Positions 15,648 through 23,719 of a stretch of DNA of 43,293 nt are shown one piece after another (positions within the stretch are counted from its first letter, which is position 1; every line of letters begins with the position of its first letter). A model generated the notes under the pieces. The model searched no databases. It saw only the letters and a list, made by a program, of their open reading frames with translations, and was not told the origin of the DNA. The translations under genes and the position numbers were made by a program. Source of the DNA: Ewingella americana ATCC 33852 (GTDB lineage Bacteria > Pseudomonadota > Gammaproteobacteria > Enterobacterales > Enterobacteriaceae); the NCBI RefSeq assembly GCF_000735345.1, contig NZ_JMPJ01000044.1, forward strand, positions 1 through 43,293, read 5' to 3'.

Positions 15648-17216
15648 TTACTCTGACGGCTGCCAGCGCGCCCGACACTCATCGCGGCGGAAATTCAGCA
15701 CCCGGCTGCGGTTGGCAATCAGCTGCACATTATAGCCTTGGAAATAGAGGCAGAAGGTTTTCAGCCACGGGCCGTCGGGCATTTCTACCAATAACCGACC
15801 AAGCCCAATCGACTTCAGCTTGCCTTTGGCGCGCAGTGGGCCGATGCCCATCAGCAGATAATCATCTTCTATATCAAAGGCTGCCTGAGATTGCGGATGA
15901 AACCAGCGCCCCTGAACCAGTGATAAACACTGGGTTGGCGTCGCGGGCACAAAATAACGCGTCGCGTGGCCCATTTCGCCTTGCAGGTTTTTGCCGTCCC
16001 AGCGCAGGCGCATGGGCATATGGGCGGAGAGCGAAATGGCTTCGTTTTCATCCGTGCCCTGATAGAGCTTTTCGCTCGCGCCGAGATAATTGGCCACCCC
16101 TTGCTTAACTTCGAGCCAATAAGGCTCGGCAATGCTGGCGTAAACGCCGTCGGGGATGGCCTGACTGCGCGGCGGAAGCGGCGCGCCGAGCAGGGCGGAC
16201 ATCACTTCAAACGCGCAGCCGAAGGCTTGTGTATCTTCGCGGTTCGACACCATTGCCACGCCAACGTCCAACTGAGGATGCAGTAAAAAGTAGGTTTTGT
16301 ATCCGGCGTGTGAGCCGCCGTGACCAAAGACTTTATGCACGCCGACCTGCGTCGAGGAAATGCCCAAACCATAGGCGCTTGGCGTGCCGTCTTGCAAATA
16401 GCGCGGCTGGGTGAGTTTCTCCAGCACCTGTTCGCCCGGCCCCTGATTCGCCAGCAGGCTTTGCAGCCAAGTGGTCAGCGATCGCAGGCTGCCGGTGACG
16501 CTGCCGGAGGCGGAAAGATGCAGGCCCGCGCTGGCGGTTTTCCAGCTGTCGCCGTCGCGCCAATAGCCGGGCGTTAAGCCGGGAACCACGTCAAACCAGG
16601 TTTCAGGAGCGTGCAGGGCGATATCCAGCGGCGCGGCGATGTGCTCATGCAGCAGATCGTTAAAGAGGATGCCTTTACTCTTGAGGATGGCTTCAACCAG
16701 ACGGTAGCCCGTATTGGAGTAGGAAATCTCAGAACCGGCGGGGAAATTCAGTGCGCCGTCCTGAGCAAGAAAATCTAAGATAGGCTGTGGTTCAGTGGCA
16801 CTGTAGACCGACACCCCCAGCAGTGACAGGGTTTCGCGCACATCGGGCAAACCGCCGGTCATGTCCAGCGCCTGACCAATGGTCACGTCAGCCATCGGGG
16901 CTTTTAACGCAGGCAGGTGCTGCCCCAAAGTGTCTTGCAGCGATAACCCGGCATGGCTACGAAACAGAGCCAGAGTAGCAAAAATATGCTTGGTTATTGA
17001 GGCATAGCGCACCACGTTGTCGAGGGTGAAAGGCTCTCCCGTGCTGAGATTCGCCAGTCCGCCCGTAGCACTGCCTTTGATTTCATCACGCGTAAACAGG
17101 CTGATAGCCCCGCCGGGTTCTCCTGCAGAGTCCCATTGGCCGGTGATTTTTTTCGCTGTTTCCAGCGCCGCGTCCCACTGCAAAGGCGTCCGTGGTTCGC
17201 GTAGGGTGAATGTCAT
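15648..17216 (-). CDS. Penicillin-recognising serine hydrolase, D-aminopeptidase (DAP)-like
   Basis: A 522-residue class C beta-lactamase-fold hydrolase. The three active-site motifs are S73-x-x-K76 (SITK), Y166-S-N168 and H299-G-G301. Their spacing and the total length closely follow the Ochrobactrum D-aminopeptidase DAP (about 520 residues, SxxK/YxN/HxG), which releases N-terminal D-residues. The last ~180 residues would be the two beta-barrel domains. No signal peptide is visible, so it is probably cytoplasmic. AAGGGGAA precedes the start. It is divergent from an M19 dipeptidase, which fits a role in degrading D-residue-containing peptides. A generic esterase or beta-lactamase-like function remains possible. 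Confidence 0.75.
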   Translation of the reverse strand: MTFTLREPRTPLQWDAALETAKKITGQWDSAGEPGGAISLFTRDEIKGSATGGLANLSTGEPFTLDNVVRYASITKHIFATLALFRSHAGLSLQDTLGQHLPALKAPMADVTIGQALDMTGGLPDVRETLSLLGVSVYSATEPQPILDFLAQDGALNFPAGSEISYSNTGYRLVEAILKSKGILFNDLLHEHIAAPLDIALHAPETWFDVVPGLTPGYWRDGDSWKTASAGLHLSASGSVTGSLRSLTTWLQSLLANQGPGEQVLEKLTQPRYLQDGTPSAYGLGISSTQVGVHKVFGHGGSHAGYKTYFLLHPQLDVGVAMVSNREDTQAFGCAFEVMSALLGAPLPPRSQAIPDGVYASIAEPYWLEVKQGVANYLGASEKLYQGTDENEAISLSAHMPMRLRWDGKNLQGEMGHATRYFVPATPTQCLSLVQGRWFHPQSQAAFDIEDDYLLMGIGPLRAKGKLKSIGLGRLLVEMPDGPWLKTFCLYFQGYNVQLIANRSRVLNFRRDECRARWQPSE

Positions 17217-17521
17217 TGCTGTTCCCCTTGTCTAATAGTCATGTGTGATAGGGAGCGATGCTGCCACTCCGTCATTGTTACTCACTTCTCCCAGAAGCCA
17301 GCTCATTTCAACACCATTTTGCGCCACAATTCTGGCTCAAAGGTGCGTAATGCTGGCCTTGACTTGTGAGCGAGCCGATGGTTTTAATGAGAGACAGGCT
17401 TTTGAAGCCATCTTTATGCATCTCATTGAAATCCTAAGATGAAAATGTACTTAGCCGGTCGTTTTTAGCGCCGATAAATGCCGTTATGCTTTTTTCATAA
17501 TTAACCAGAGTAGACCCTTTT
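17217..17521. promoter_or_regulatory. Divergent promoter region between the DAP-like and dipeptidase genes
   Basis: A 305-bp gap with no supported gene; a 65-codon open frame inside has no ribosome site or recognisable product. It must contain promoters for both flanking genes. I could not pick out a clear -10/-35 pair or operator. Confidence 0.4.
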
Positions 17522-18631
17522 ATGAATAACACCGAACGCGGAACGCAAACGTTTATCCCCGTTTTTGACGGCCATAATGACGTTTTACTGCAACTGTGGG
17601 AGCAGCATCGCCAAAACCCCGAGCAGGCTTTTCTCCAAGGCCCGGCCAGCGGCCAGATGGATTTACCTCGCTGCCAGCAGGCCGGTTTTGCCGGTGGCCT
17701 GTTCGCCGCGTGGGTGCCATCCCCCCGTTTTGATGCAGCAAGCGTGCCGGATCCGCAAATTGACGCGCGTTTTTTGCTGGAAGGTACTCAAAAACATCCT
17801 GATTTTTCCCCGACGCCGTCGTTTGAATCGGCCCGCGACACCACTCTCGCCATGATGGCTTTCCTGCTGCGTATTGAGCAGCAGTCGCAGGGCGCGGTGA
17901 AAATTTGCCGCAGCGCCGCCGATATTCGCGGTGCGCTGGCGAGCAAGGCGCTGGCGGTGGTGATGCACATAGAGGGCGCTGAGGGCATCGATCCTGACCT
18001 TTATACTCTCGACGTGTTGTATGAAATGGGCCTGCGAACGCTCGGTCCGGTGTGGAGCCGTCCGAATATCTTCGGCCACGGCGTGCCTTTCAAATTCAAT
18101 ACCTCGCCAGATTTCGGCCCCGGCTTGACCGACTTAGGCGTGAAACTGGTGCAAGCCTGTAACCGCAAACGTATTTTGATTGATTTGTCGCACCTCAATG
18201 AGCAGGGCTTCTGGGATGTGGCAAAACACTCCGACGCGCCGCTGGTGGCCAGCCACTCCAACGCCTTTGCGCTGTGCGCCCAGTCTCGCAACCTGACGGA
18301 CAAACAGCTTGCCGCCATCAAAGAAACGCAAGGCTTTGTCGGCGTGAACTTCGCCACGCCGTTCCTGCGCGAAGACGGCAAAAACAGCCCGGACACCGGA
18401 ACCGAGGACTATTTGCGCCATCTGGATTATCTAGTGGAAAAACTGGGTGAGGATCACGTGGGCTTTGGTTCAGATTTCGACGGCGCGCCGATGGCTCCCT
18501 TTATGCGTGACGTCAGCGGGCTGCCGGTGTTGATTGAGGCGATGCGTAAATCGGGGTATGGCGAGCCGCTGATTGCCAAGATTGCTCATCAGAACTGGAT
18601 TAACGTGCTGGAAAGAACCTGGGGCGAGTAA
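17522..18631 (+). CDS. Membrane-dipeptidase-family (M19) dipeptidase
   Basis: A 369-residue renal-dipeptidase-type zinc amidohydrolase. Metal ligands are visible: H18 and D20 in DGHND, bridging E151 in HIEGAEG, H224 in LSHLN, H245 in VASHSN, and an Asp in GFGSDFDGA. Family members cleave dipeptides, several accepting D-amino acids at the C-terminal position. No signal peptide is seen, so cytoplasmic action is likely. The ribosome site is weak. It is paired head to head with the DAP-like aminopeptidase, which suggests joint use on D-amino-acid dipeptides, perhaps cell-wall derived. That link is inference. Confidence 0.88.
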   Translation: MNNTERGTQTFIPVFDGHNDVLLQLWEQHRQNPEQAFLQGPASGQMDLPRCQQAGFAGGLFAAWVPSPRFDAASVPDPQIDARFLLEGTQKHPDFSPTPSFESARDTTLAMMAFLLRIEQQSQGAVKICRSAADIRGALASKALAVVMHIEGAEGIDPDLYTLDVLYEMGLRTLGPVWSRPNIFGHGVPFKFNTSPDFGPGLTDLGVKLVQACNRKRILIDLSHLNEQGFWDVAKHSDAPLVASHSNAFALCAQSRNLTDKQLAAIKETQGFVGVNFATPFLREDGKNSPDTGTEDYLRHLDYLVEKLGEDHVGFGSDFDGAPMAPFMRDVSGLPVLIEAMRKSGYGEPLIAKIAHQNWINVLERTWGE

Positions 18632-18654
18632 TGCGCTAAACAGGTGGGAAGGAG

Positions 18655-18691
18655 TGGCTCCTTGGGCAGTTCGCCTCAGGAGCCATTTTTT
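18655..18691 (+). terminator. Terminator of the M19 dipeptidase gene
   Basis: Stem TGGCTCCT / AGGAGCCA (18655-18662 and 18678-18685) is followed by six T. The converging uxuA stop codon begins four bases later. Confidence 0.85.
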
Positions 18692-18695
18692 ATGA

Positions 18696-19880
18696 TTAAT
18701 CAGCGAACAGAGTTTGTTTCAGGGCGCGCTCCACGCCGCGCAACTCGGCTAAACCGCGCAAACGGCCAATGGCCGAATAACCCGGATTGGTCTTTTTGTG
18801 CAGGTCGTCGAGCATCTGGTGGCCGTGGTCCGGGCGCATCGGAATAGGGCGCAGATCCCCCGCGCGGCGGCGAGTCTGTTCTTCGGTCAAAATGGCTTTG
18901 ATAATCGCCACCATGTCGACATCGCCGTCCAGATGATCCGCCTCGTGGAAGCTGCCCGGCGTGGCTTCGCGCTGGGTGGCGCGCAGATGGACGAAGTTCA
19001 CGCGGTCGGCGTACGTGGTCATCATCTTCACTAAATCATTGTCTTCGCGGACGCCATAAGAGCCTGTGCAGAAGCAGAAGCCGTTGTGCAGGCTATCAAC
19101 CGTTTCTTTCAGCCACTGCATATCTTCAATAGTAGAAATAATGCGCGGCAGGCCGAGGATTGGGCGCGGTGGGTCATCAGGATGCACCGCCAGTTTCAGA
19201 CCGTGCTGCTCAGCGACTGGCACGATGCTGCGCAGGAAGTGCGCCATATTCTCGCGCAGTTTGGCCTTGTCGATGCCATCATAGGTCGCCAGTCGAGCGC
19301 GGAACTGATCCAGCGTGTAACCCTCTTCGGCACCCGGCAAACCGGCAATAATATTGGCGGTGAGGGTGGCGATTTCGTCTTCGCTCATGGCGGCAAAATA
19401 GTCGCTGGCCTGCTTTTGCTCTTCGGCGGAGTAGTCCTGCTTAGCCCCGGCGCGTTGCAGGATATGCAGCTCGAAGGCGGCAAAGGCAATTTGATCAAAA
19501 CGCAGCGCCCGCGAGCCGTCCGGCAGCAAATAGCCGAGGTCGGTACGGGTCCAGTCGAGGATCGGCATAAAGTTGTAGCAGACGGTATCGATGCCGCAGG
19601 CCGCCAGATTGCGCAGCGACTGCTGATAGTTAGCAATGTGCTTCTCGACATCGCCGCTGCGAGTTTTGATCTCTTCGTGAACCGGAATGCTTTCCACCAC
19701 CGACCACGTCAGGTTTTTCTCCGCCAGTTCGGCCTGACGTTTCTTAATCTCTTCGACTGTCCACACTTCGCCATTAGGGATGTGATGCAGGGCAGTAACC
19801 ACCCCGGTAGCCCCGGCCTGTCTGACATCGTCCAGCGACACGGGATCTTTCGGGCCATACCAGCGCCATGTTTGTTCCAT
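18696..19880 (-). CDS. uxuA: Mannonate dehydratase
   Basis: A 394-residue protein whose start ([26 protein letters not shown]) and body match enterobacterial UxuA. UxuA removes water from D-mannonate to give 2-keto-3-deoxygluconate in glucuronate catabolism. Metal-binding features such as HPDDPP, the conserved Cys/His segment FCTGSYG, and RPDHGHQ are present. Length equals the family norm. GGAA lies just before the ATG. The usual partner uxuB (fructuronate reductase) is not in this window. A FadR-type regulator is divergent from it, 278 bp away. The gene is single and ends facing a terminator. Confidence 0.95.
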   Translation of the reverse strand: MEQTWRWYGPKDPVSLDDVRQAGATGVVTALHHIPNGEVWTVEEIKKRQAELAEKNLTWSVVESIPVHEEIKTRSGDVEKHIANYQQSLRNLAACGIDTVCYNFMPILDWTRTDLGYLLPDGSRALRFDQIAFAAFELHILQRAGAKQDYSAEEQKQASDYFAAMSEDEIATLTANIIAGLPGAEEGYTLDQFRARLATYDGIDKAKLRENMAHFLRSIVPVAEQHGLKLAVHPDDPPRPILGLPRIISTIEDMQWLKETVDSLHNGFCFCTGSYGVREDNDLVKMMTTYADRVNFVHLRATQREATPGSFHEADHLDGDVDMVAIIKAILTEEQTRRRAGDLRPIPMRPDHGHQMLDDLHKKTNPGYSAIGRLRGLAELRGVERALKQTLFAD

Positions 19881-20010
19881 GTGAAATTCCTTGTTTGCGA
19901 CCTAAGTCTGCTTATGTGCGAGGAAGCGTGAAAAGGGACAATCTGTGACGCGGGCTGTTTTAGTTTTCTTGACGTCAGACAGCTTGCCAGTTCACTCTAT
20001 TAACATTACA

Positions 20011-20043
20011 GGTCAGGTGGTAGGGTGGTCAGGCCACCTGACC
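20011..20043. promoter_or_regulatory. Inverted repeat between uxuA and the GntR gene, candidate operator
   Basis: Perfect 10-bp arms GGTCAGGTGG (20011-20020) and CCACCTGACC (20034-20043) are separated by 13 bp. A second copy of GGTGGTCAGG overlaps the spacer. It lies about 130 bp before uxuA and 115 bp before the regulator, where an autoregulated operator would be expected. It does not resemble the known ExuR/UxuR half sites of E. coli. Confidence 0.5.
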
Positions 20044-20158
20044 GACATATCATTCAGGATGCTCAGGATCATTAATGTGATCCAGTCGACAGTTTTGCTA
20101 ACGCCAGCGATTTTTGTCTCAGGCTAGCCAGACTTCGCCGCACCAGCCGGAGAGAACC

Positions 20159-20845
20159 ATGGAACTACCTACGCTAAAAGTGGAAAGACTTTACCGCCAG
20201 ATTTCGAACGTGCTGATTGGCTGCATCAAAAACGGCCAGTTTGCCCCGGGCGAGATGATCCCGTCAGAGCGCGATTTGTCGAAGCAGTTTGGCGTCAGCC
20301 GCTCGTCGATTCGCGAGGCATTGATTGCCTTAGAGATCACCGGCTGGATTGAAATCCGCACCGGCAACGGCGTCTACGTCAACAACCCCTTACCCGAGCA
20401 GCCTGCGACGCCGAGCGAAGAGGAGTTCAGCCTCGAGTCACTACTCAAGGCGCGGCAGATTTTCGAATGCACCACCGCAGAGCTTGCGGCAATCAACGGC
20501 ACCGCCGAGCAGCGCCAGAAACTCGCCGAGATCAATCAGTCGCTGACCCAGTTAAACATCAATAACGACAGTTTTCTGGAAGAGGATCGCCGTTTCCATC
20601 TGATGATCAGCGAAATGACCGGCAACGAAGTGCTGCGCGATATGATGGAATACCTGTGGGATAAGCGCAGTTCGCGGCGTTTCGTGCGCCTCGAGCGCCA
20701 CTACAGCGAGAGTGATTTCGCCCGCGAGATGAACACCGACCATCAGGGGATCACTGACGCCATTCTGGCGAGGGACGCAGTTAAGGCGAGGGTGGCGATG
20801 CAGGCGCACCTGCAACATGTTTATGATCAATTGTTGGAGGGGTGA
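20159..20845 (+). CDS. GntR-family (FadR subfamily) regulator, probable uxuA control
   Basis: A 228-residue regulator with an N-terminal winged helix (GEMIPSERDLSKQFGVSRSS) and a C-terminal all-helical FCD ligand domain with conserved residues in DRRFHLMISEMTGN and a closing His-rich helix. I start it at the ATG at 20159, with GGAGAG close upstream; the longer frame from 20114 lacks a site. Position and family (like ExuR/UxuR) suggest hexuronate-responsive control of uxuA. The N-terminus differs clearly from E. coli UxuR and ExuR, so I give no symbol. Repeat copy B begins directly after its stop. Confidence 0.85.
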   Translation: MELPTLKVERLYRQISNVLIGCIKNGQFAPGEMIPSERDLSKQFGVSRSSIREALIALEITGWIEIRTGNGVYVNNPLPEQPATPSEEEFSLESLLKARQIFECTTAELAAINGTAEQRQKLAEINQSLTQLNINNDSFLEEDRRFHLMISEMTGNEVLRDMMEYLWDKRSSRRFVRLERHYSESDFAREMNTDHQGITDAILARDAVKARVAMQAHLQHVYDQLLEG

Positions 20846-20849
20846 CGTT

Positions 20850-21395
20850 TTTTTGGGAAAAAGCTGGCAAAAAGGGTTTTGAAATCAACTTTAAGGTCAA
20901 GGTCGTGGGCTCACCGCCCACACTGGCCTTAAGGTCAAAACCTTGCGTTGCCACGCAAACTGGCCCAAAGGGTTTTAAACGAAACCCTTTGGAATCCTGC
21001 GTTTTTTTGCTGCTGGAATATCGAGGCTTCGCAGGGTTGGAATGGACGTGTTTCAGCAGCCACGGTGTTCGTCGCGAAGTGCCGCCGCTTAGGCGGTTCC
21101 CGAATTTCAGGCTTCGAGCCATAGGTCTCGAACCATTCATTCGGCGTCACTTCTGAACGCGACCTACTGGCATTTACACCGTGCCGTTTCAGTGAGGGTT
21201 TTGGTTTACTCCTTCTCCTCTCAGAGGAGAAGGCAGGGATGAGGAGTGGTTCTAAATCACGCTCAATGCAACTCACCCCACACCCCATCCCAACCTTCCC
21301 CTCCTGAAAGGGGAAGGAGTAAAACCGGTTCGCTTCTCCCCCTGGTAAGGGAGGGCTGGGAGGAAATATTGCAGCAAACTCAGTGATTTAAATAA
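20850..21395 (+). repeat. Intergenic hairpin repeat, copy B (interrupted by a nested element)
   Basis: This copy starts in the T run just after the regulator stop. Modules in order: GTGGGC/GCCCAC stem (about 20905-20925); TTGCGT/ACGCAA stem (20943-20958); CCAAAGGGTTT/AAACCCTTTGG stem with loop TAAACG (20965-20992); a conserved block including AGGGTTGGAATGGACGTG (about 21033-21050); CCGCC/GGCGG stem (21082-21096); bulged GGCTTCGAGCC/GGTCTCGAACC stem (21110-21134); a CCGTGCCGTTTCAGTG end block; and, after the nested element, the tail ATTGCAGCAAACTCAGTG also seen in copy D. Open frames across it resemble those in copies C1 and C2 only because the DNA repeats. Confidence 0.88.
21208..21320. mobile_element. 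Nested MITE-like inverted-repeat element in copy B
   Basis: A 113-bp unit with imperfect terminal inverted repeats: left ACTCCTTCTCCTCTCAGAGG (from 21208), right ending GAAAGGGGAAGGAGT (to 21320). Each end can also fold into its own small hairpin. It carries no gene. Copy D runs from the same end block to the same tail without this unit, so it appears to be an insertion. A related C/T-G/A-rich fragment (21334-21363) follows. It is too short to move by itself; any transposase would be elsewhere. Confidence 0.55.
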
Positions 21396-21435
21396 GGCTT
21401 TGCAAAAATGAGAAGTGATTTAACTCAGCGCAAAA

Positions 21436-22263
21436 TCATCGCCCATATACCTTAGCTCCCCACGAAATCATCCCCTCCAGCATTGGCTTCAGCACTCCCT
21501 GCAAAACAACGGCTTTATCCTCGATATACGGATAGGGCTCAAACTCATCCATGTAGTTGCATTGCGCCAGTTCGAGCTGGACGGCGTGCTGATTGGCCTG
21601 CGGTTGGCCGTAGGCGCGGGTGATGTAGCCGCCTTTAAAGCGGCCGTTCAGCACGTGGCTGAAGGTGGATTGCTGCTTGCACAGCGCGTCGAGCATGTCG
21701 CTCAACTCTGGAGCGCAGCTCGCGCCGCTGTTGGTGCCGATGTTCAAATCGGGCAGTTGACCGTCGAACAGGCGTGGGATCACCGAGGCGATGGAGTGCG
21801 CATCAAACAGCAGCGCGTAGCCGAACTCCTGCTTCATGCGGGCCAGTTCGGACTCAATCTTCTGATGATAAGGCTGCCAAATCTCATCCAGATAGCGCTG
21901 GCGCGTTGCGGCGTCGGGCTGGCCGTCAGCTTTAAAGGTTGGGCGGCCGTCGAACAGCGTATCGGGGAACAGGCCGGTGGTGGCAGTGGTGTACAGCGGC
22001 TGATCGTCTGCCGGGCGATTAAGATCAATCACGAAACGCGAATACTGCCCGACAAGAATATTGGCTCCGAGAGATTGCGCGAAGGCGTAAAGCTGCGGAA
22101 TGTGCCAGTCGGTGTCTGACAGCGGCAGCGCATCGTCGCTCAAACCACTGGCGACTTCGGGCGTCAGCCGGGTTCCGGCGTGAGGGATGCTTATCAATAA
22201 CGGGCTGCGGCCCGCGCTAAAATGGTAAGGATCGGCAATGGTTGGTGCGCTATTCAGACTCAT
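21436..22263 (-). CDS. hutG: N-formylglutamate deformylase (HutG)
   Basis: A 275-residue N-formylglutamate amidohydrolase, last step of the five-step histidine pathway, giving glutamate and formate. Family motifs include [12 protein letters not shown] near the start, DTDWH, the RFVIDLNRP segment, LLFDAHSI and GYITRAYG. I start it at the ATG whose ATGA overlaps the hutI stop (four-base overlap), which implies translational coupling. The longer open frame upstream lies inside hutI. This is the formylglutamate-type HutG, not the arginase-type formiminoglutamase HutG of Klebsiella and Salmonella. Confidence 0.93.
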   Translation of the reverse strand: MSLNSAPTIADPYHFSAGRSPLLISIPHAGTRLTPEVASGLSDDALPLSDTDWHIPQLYAFAQSLGANILVGQYSRFVIDLNRPADDQPLYTTATTGLFPDTLFDGRPTFKADGQPDAATRQRYLDEIWQPYHQKIESELARMKQEFGYALLFDAHSIASVIPRLFDGQLPDLNIGTNSGASCAPELSDMLDALCKQQSTFSHVLNGRFKGGYITRAYGQPQANQHAVQLELAQCNYMDEFEPYPYIEDKAVVLQGVLKPMLEGMISWGAKVYGR

Positions 22264-23510
22264 GAACGAACATCTCCTCGATAAACCACGGTACAGGGCA
22301 GTTGACCACCCAGCCAATAAACTAACTCTGCCGGACGCTCGACCGGCCAGTGCACAAAATCAGCCACTTTTCCCACTTCTAACGAGCCGTGAGTCTGTTG
22401 CAAACCCAGCGCCCGCGCGCCGTGGCAGGTAACACCGGCCAAAGCTTCCTCGGGCGTCATGCGGAACAGGGTACAGGCCATATTGAGCATTAAACGCAGA
22501 GAAAGCGCGGGAGAGGTGCCGGGGTTGGCGTCGCTGGCAATGGCCATCGGCACGCCGTACTGGCGGAACAGCGCCACTGGCGGAGCTTGGGTTTCGCGCA
22601 GCATGTAGTACGCACCGGGCAGCAAAACGGCCACCGTGCCGGACTCGGCCATGGCCTTAACATCTTGCTCGGTGGCGTATTCCAGATGATCGGCAGAGAG
22701 TGCGCCGTATTGTGCCGCCAGTTGGCTGCCGTGCAGGGAAGAGAGCTGCTCGGCGTGCAGTTTCACCGGCAAGCCGAGCTTTTTCGCCGCCTTGAACACC
22801 CGTTCAATCTGTTCGGGGGAGAAGGCTAAATGCTCGCAAAAGCCGTCAACGGCATCGGCTAAGCGTTCAGCCGCCACCTGTGGAAGTAAGTTTTGGCAGA
22901 TATGCTCAATGTATTCATCGGCGCGGCCATGATACTCAGGCGGCAGAGCGTGGGCGGCGAGGCAGGTGGCTTTGACTCTAACGGGCTGGGTTTCGGCCAG
23001 CTCGCGGATCACCCGCAGCATCTTCAGTTCGCTTTCATCACTCAAACCATAGCCGGACTTAATCTCGATGCAGGTCACACCCTCGGCCAGCAAAGGGGCG
23101 AGGCGAAAACGCGCCTGTTCAAACAAGGTTTTCTGGCTGGCGGTGCGGGTGGCATTCACCGTCGACAAAATCCCGCCGCCCTGAGCCGCTATCTCGGCAT
23201 AGCTGACGCCGTTCAAACGCTGCTCAAACTCGGCGCTGCGGTCACCACCAAAAACCAGATGCGTGTGGCAATCGATCAAGCCGGGCGTCACTATGCCGCC
23301 CTCGAAGTGGTGGCGGGAACCGGCGACAAATTTCGGGCTATCTTCCTCGCTGCCAATCCAGGCTATCTTGCCATCTTTGACGGCTAACACCCCGTTTTCT
23401 ATCAGGTTATAGCTTCCATCTCGCATGGTGACCAGCGTCGCGCCGGTCCACAGGCTGTCGCAAATCAGCTTATCTGAAGCAGTGTTCAAAGGAGAAATCG
23501 ATGACGACAT
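22260..23510 (-). CDS. hutI: Imidazolonepropionase (HutI)
   Basis: A 416-residue amidohydrolase that opens imidazolone propionate to formimidoyl-glutamate. The metal motif is [20 protein letters not shown], with H..., HAEQ and a later [12 protein letters not shown] segment typical of HutI. I chose the ATG at 23510 (MSSSISPL), with GGAG 7 nt upstream; the frame upstream of it crosses the HutC operator at 23535-23546. It forms a two-gene operon with hutG and has its own operator, separate from hutC. Confidence 0.93.
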   Translation of the reverse strand: MSSSISPLNTASDKLICDSLWTGATLVTMRDGSYNLIENGVLAVKDGKIAWIGSEEDSPKFVAGSRHHFEGGIVTPGLIDCHTHLVFGGDRSAEFEQRLNGVSYAEIAAQGGGILSTVNATRTASQKTLFEQARFRLAPLLAEGVTCIEIKSGYGLSDESELKMLRVIRELAETQPVRVKATCLAAHALPPEYHGRADEYIEHICQNLLPQVAAERLADAVDGFCEHLAFSPEQIERVFKAAKKLGLPVKLHAEQLSSLHGSQLAAQYGALSADHLEYATEQDVKAMAESGTVAVLLPGAYYMLRETQAPPVALFRQYGVPMAIASDANPGTSPALSLRLMLNMACTLFRMTPEEALAGVTCHGARALGLQQTHGSLEVGKVADFVHWPVERPAELVYWLGGQLPCTVVYRGDVRS

Positions 23511-23534
23511 GTAGGGCTCCTGACCGCGTTTATC

Positions 23535-23546
23535 TTGTATAGACAA
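23535..23546. promoter_or_regulatory. HutC operator before hutIG
   Basis: TTGTATAGACAA is a palindrome 24 bp before the hutI start. It is nearly identical to the sites at 24669-24680 and 26762-26773, and matches the CTTGTATA-like half sites known for HutC in enterics and pseudomonads. Confidence 0.85.
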
Positions 23547-23652
23547 CTCTAGTCAACCTAACGTATTCATCGAAAAGCGGCAAGCCATCGCCAGAGGTTT
23601 TTAATTTTTTTCGAGGTGTATTCCAGAAACAGACACTGCCATTAGACGGAGT

Positions 23653-23672
23653 GCCTGTTTATTTATACAGTA
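23653..23672. promoter_or_regulatory. LexA-like (SOS) box between hutI and hutC
   Basis: The plus strand shows CTG-N10-CAG (CTG 23655-23657, CAG 23668-23670). The complement reads TACTGTATAAATAAACAG, 16 of 20 positions identical to the LexA consensus. It overlaps a plus-strand promoter-like pair TTAGAC (23642) - 16 bp - TATACA (23664). A possible ribosome site AGGGAG and ATG (23705) follow, but that frame runs antisense through hutC. No recognisable SOS gene adjoins. It could also be a chance match within the adjacent hairpin (23627-23660). Confidence 0.45.
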
Positions 23673-23719
23673 CCCCGCAAAAAGGGCACTTTAGGGAGAA
23701 GGGAATGGCAACAGGGAGA

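Noticed and set aside
17245-17442. 65-codon frame between the DAP-like and dipeptidase genes
   Set aside because: No ribosome site and no recognisable product; it occupies the divergent promoter region.
20842-21156. Open reading frames of 70-120 codons across the repeat copies (also 33823-34149 and 34299-34514) with similar peptides
   Set aside because: Their similarity follows from the DNA repeat. Copies differ by indels not in multiples of three and by paired stem changes, there are no ribosome sites, and no protein family is recognisable.
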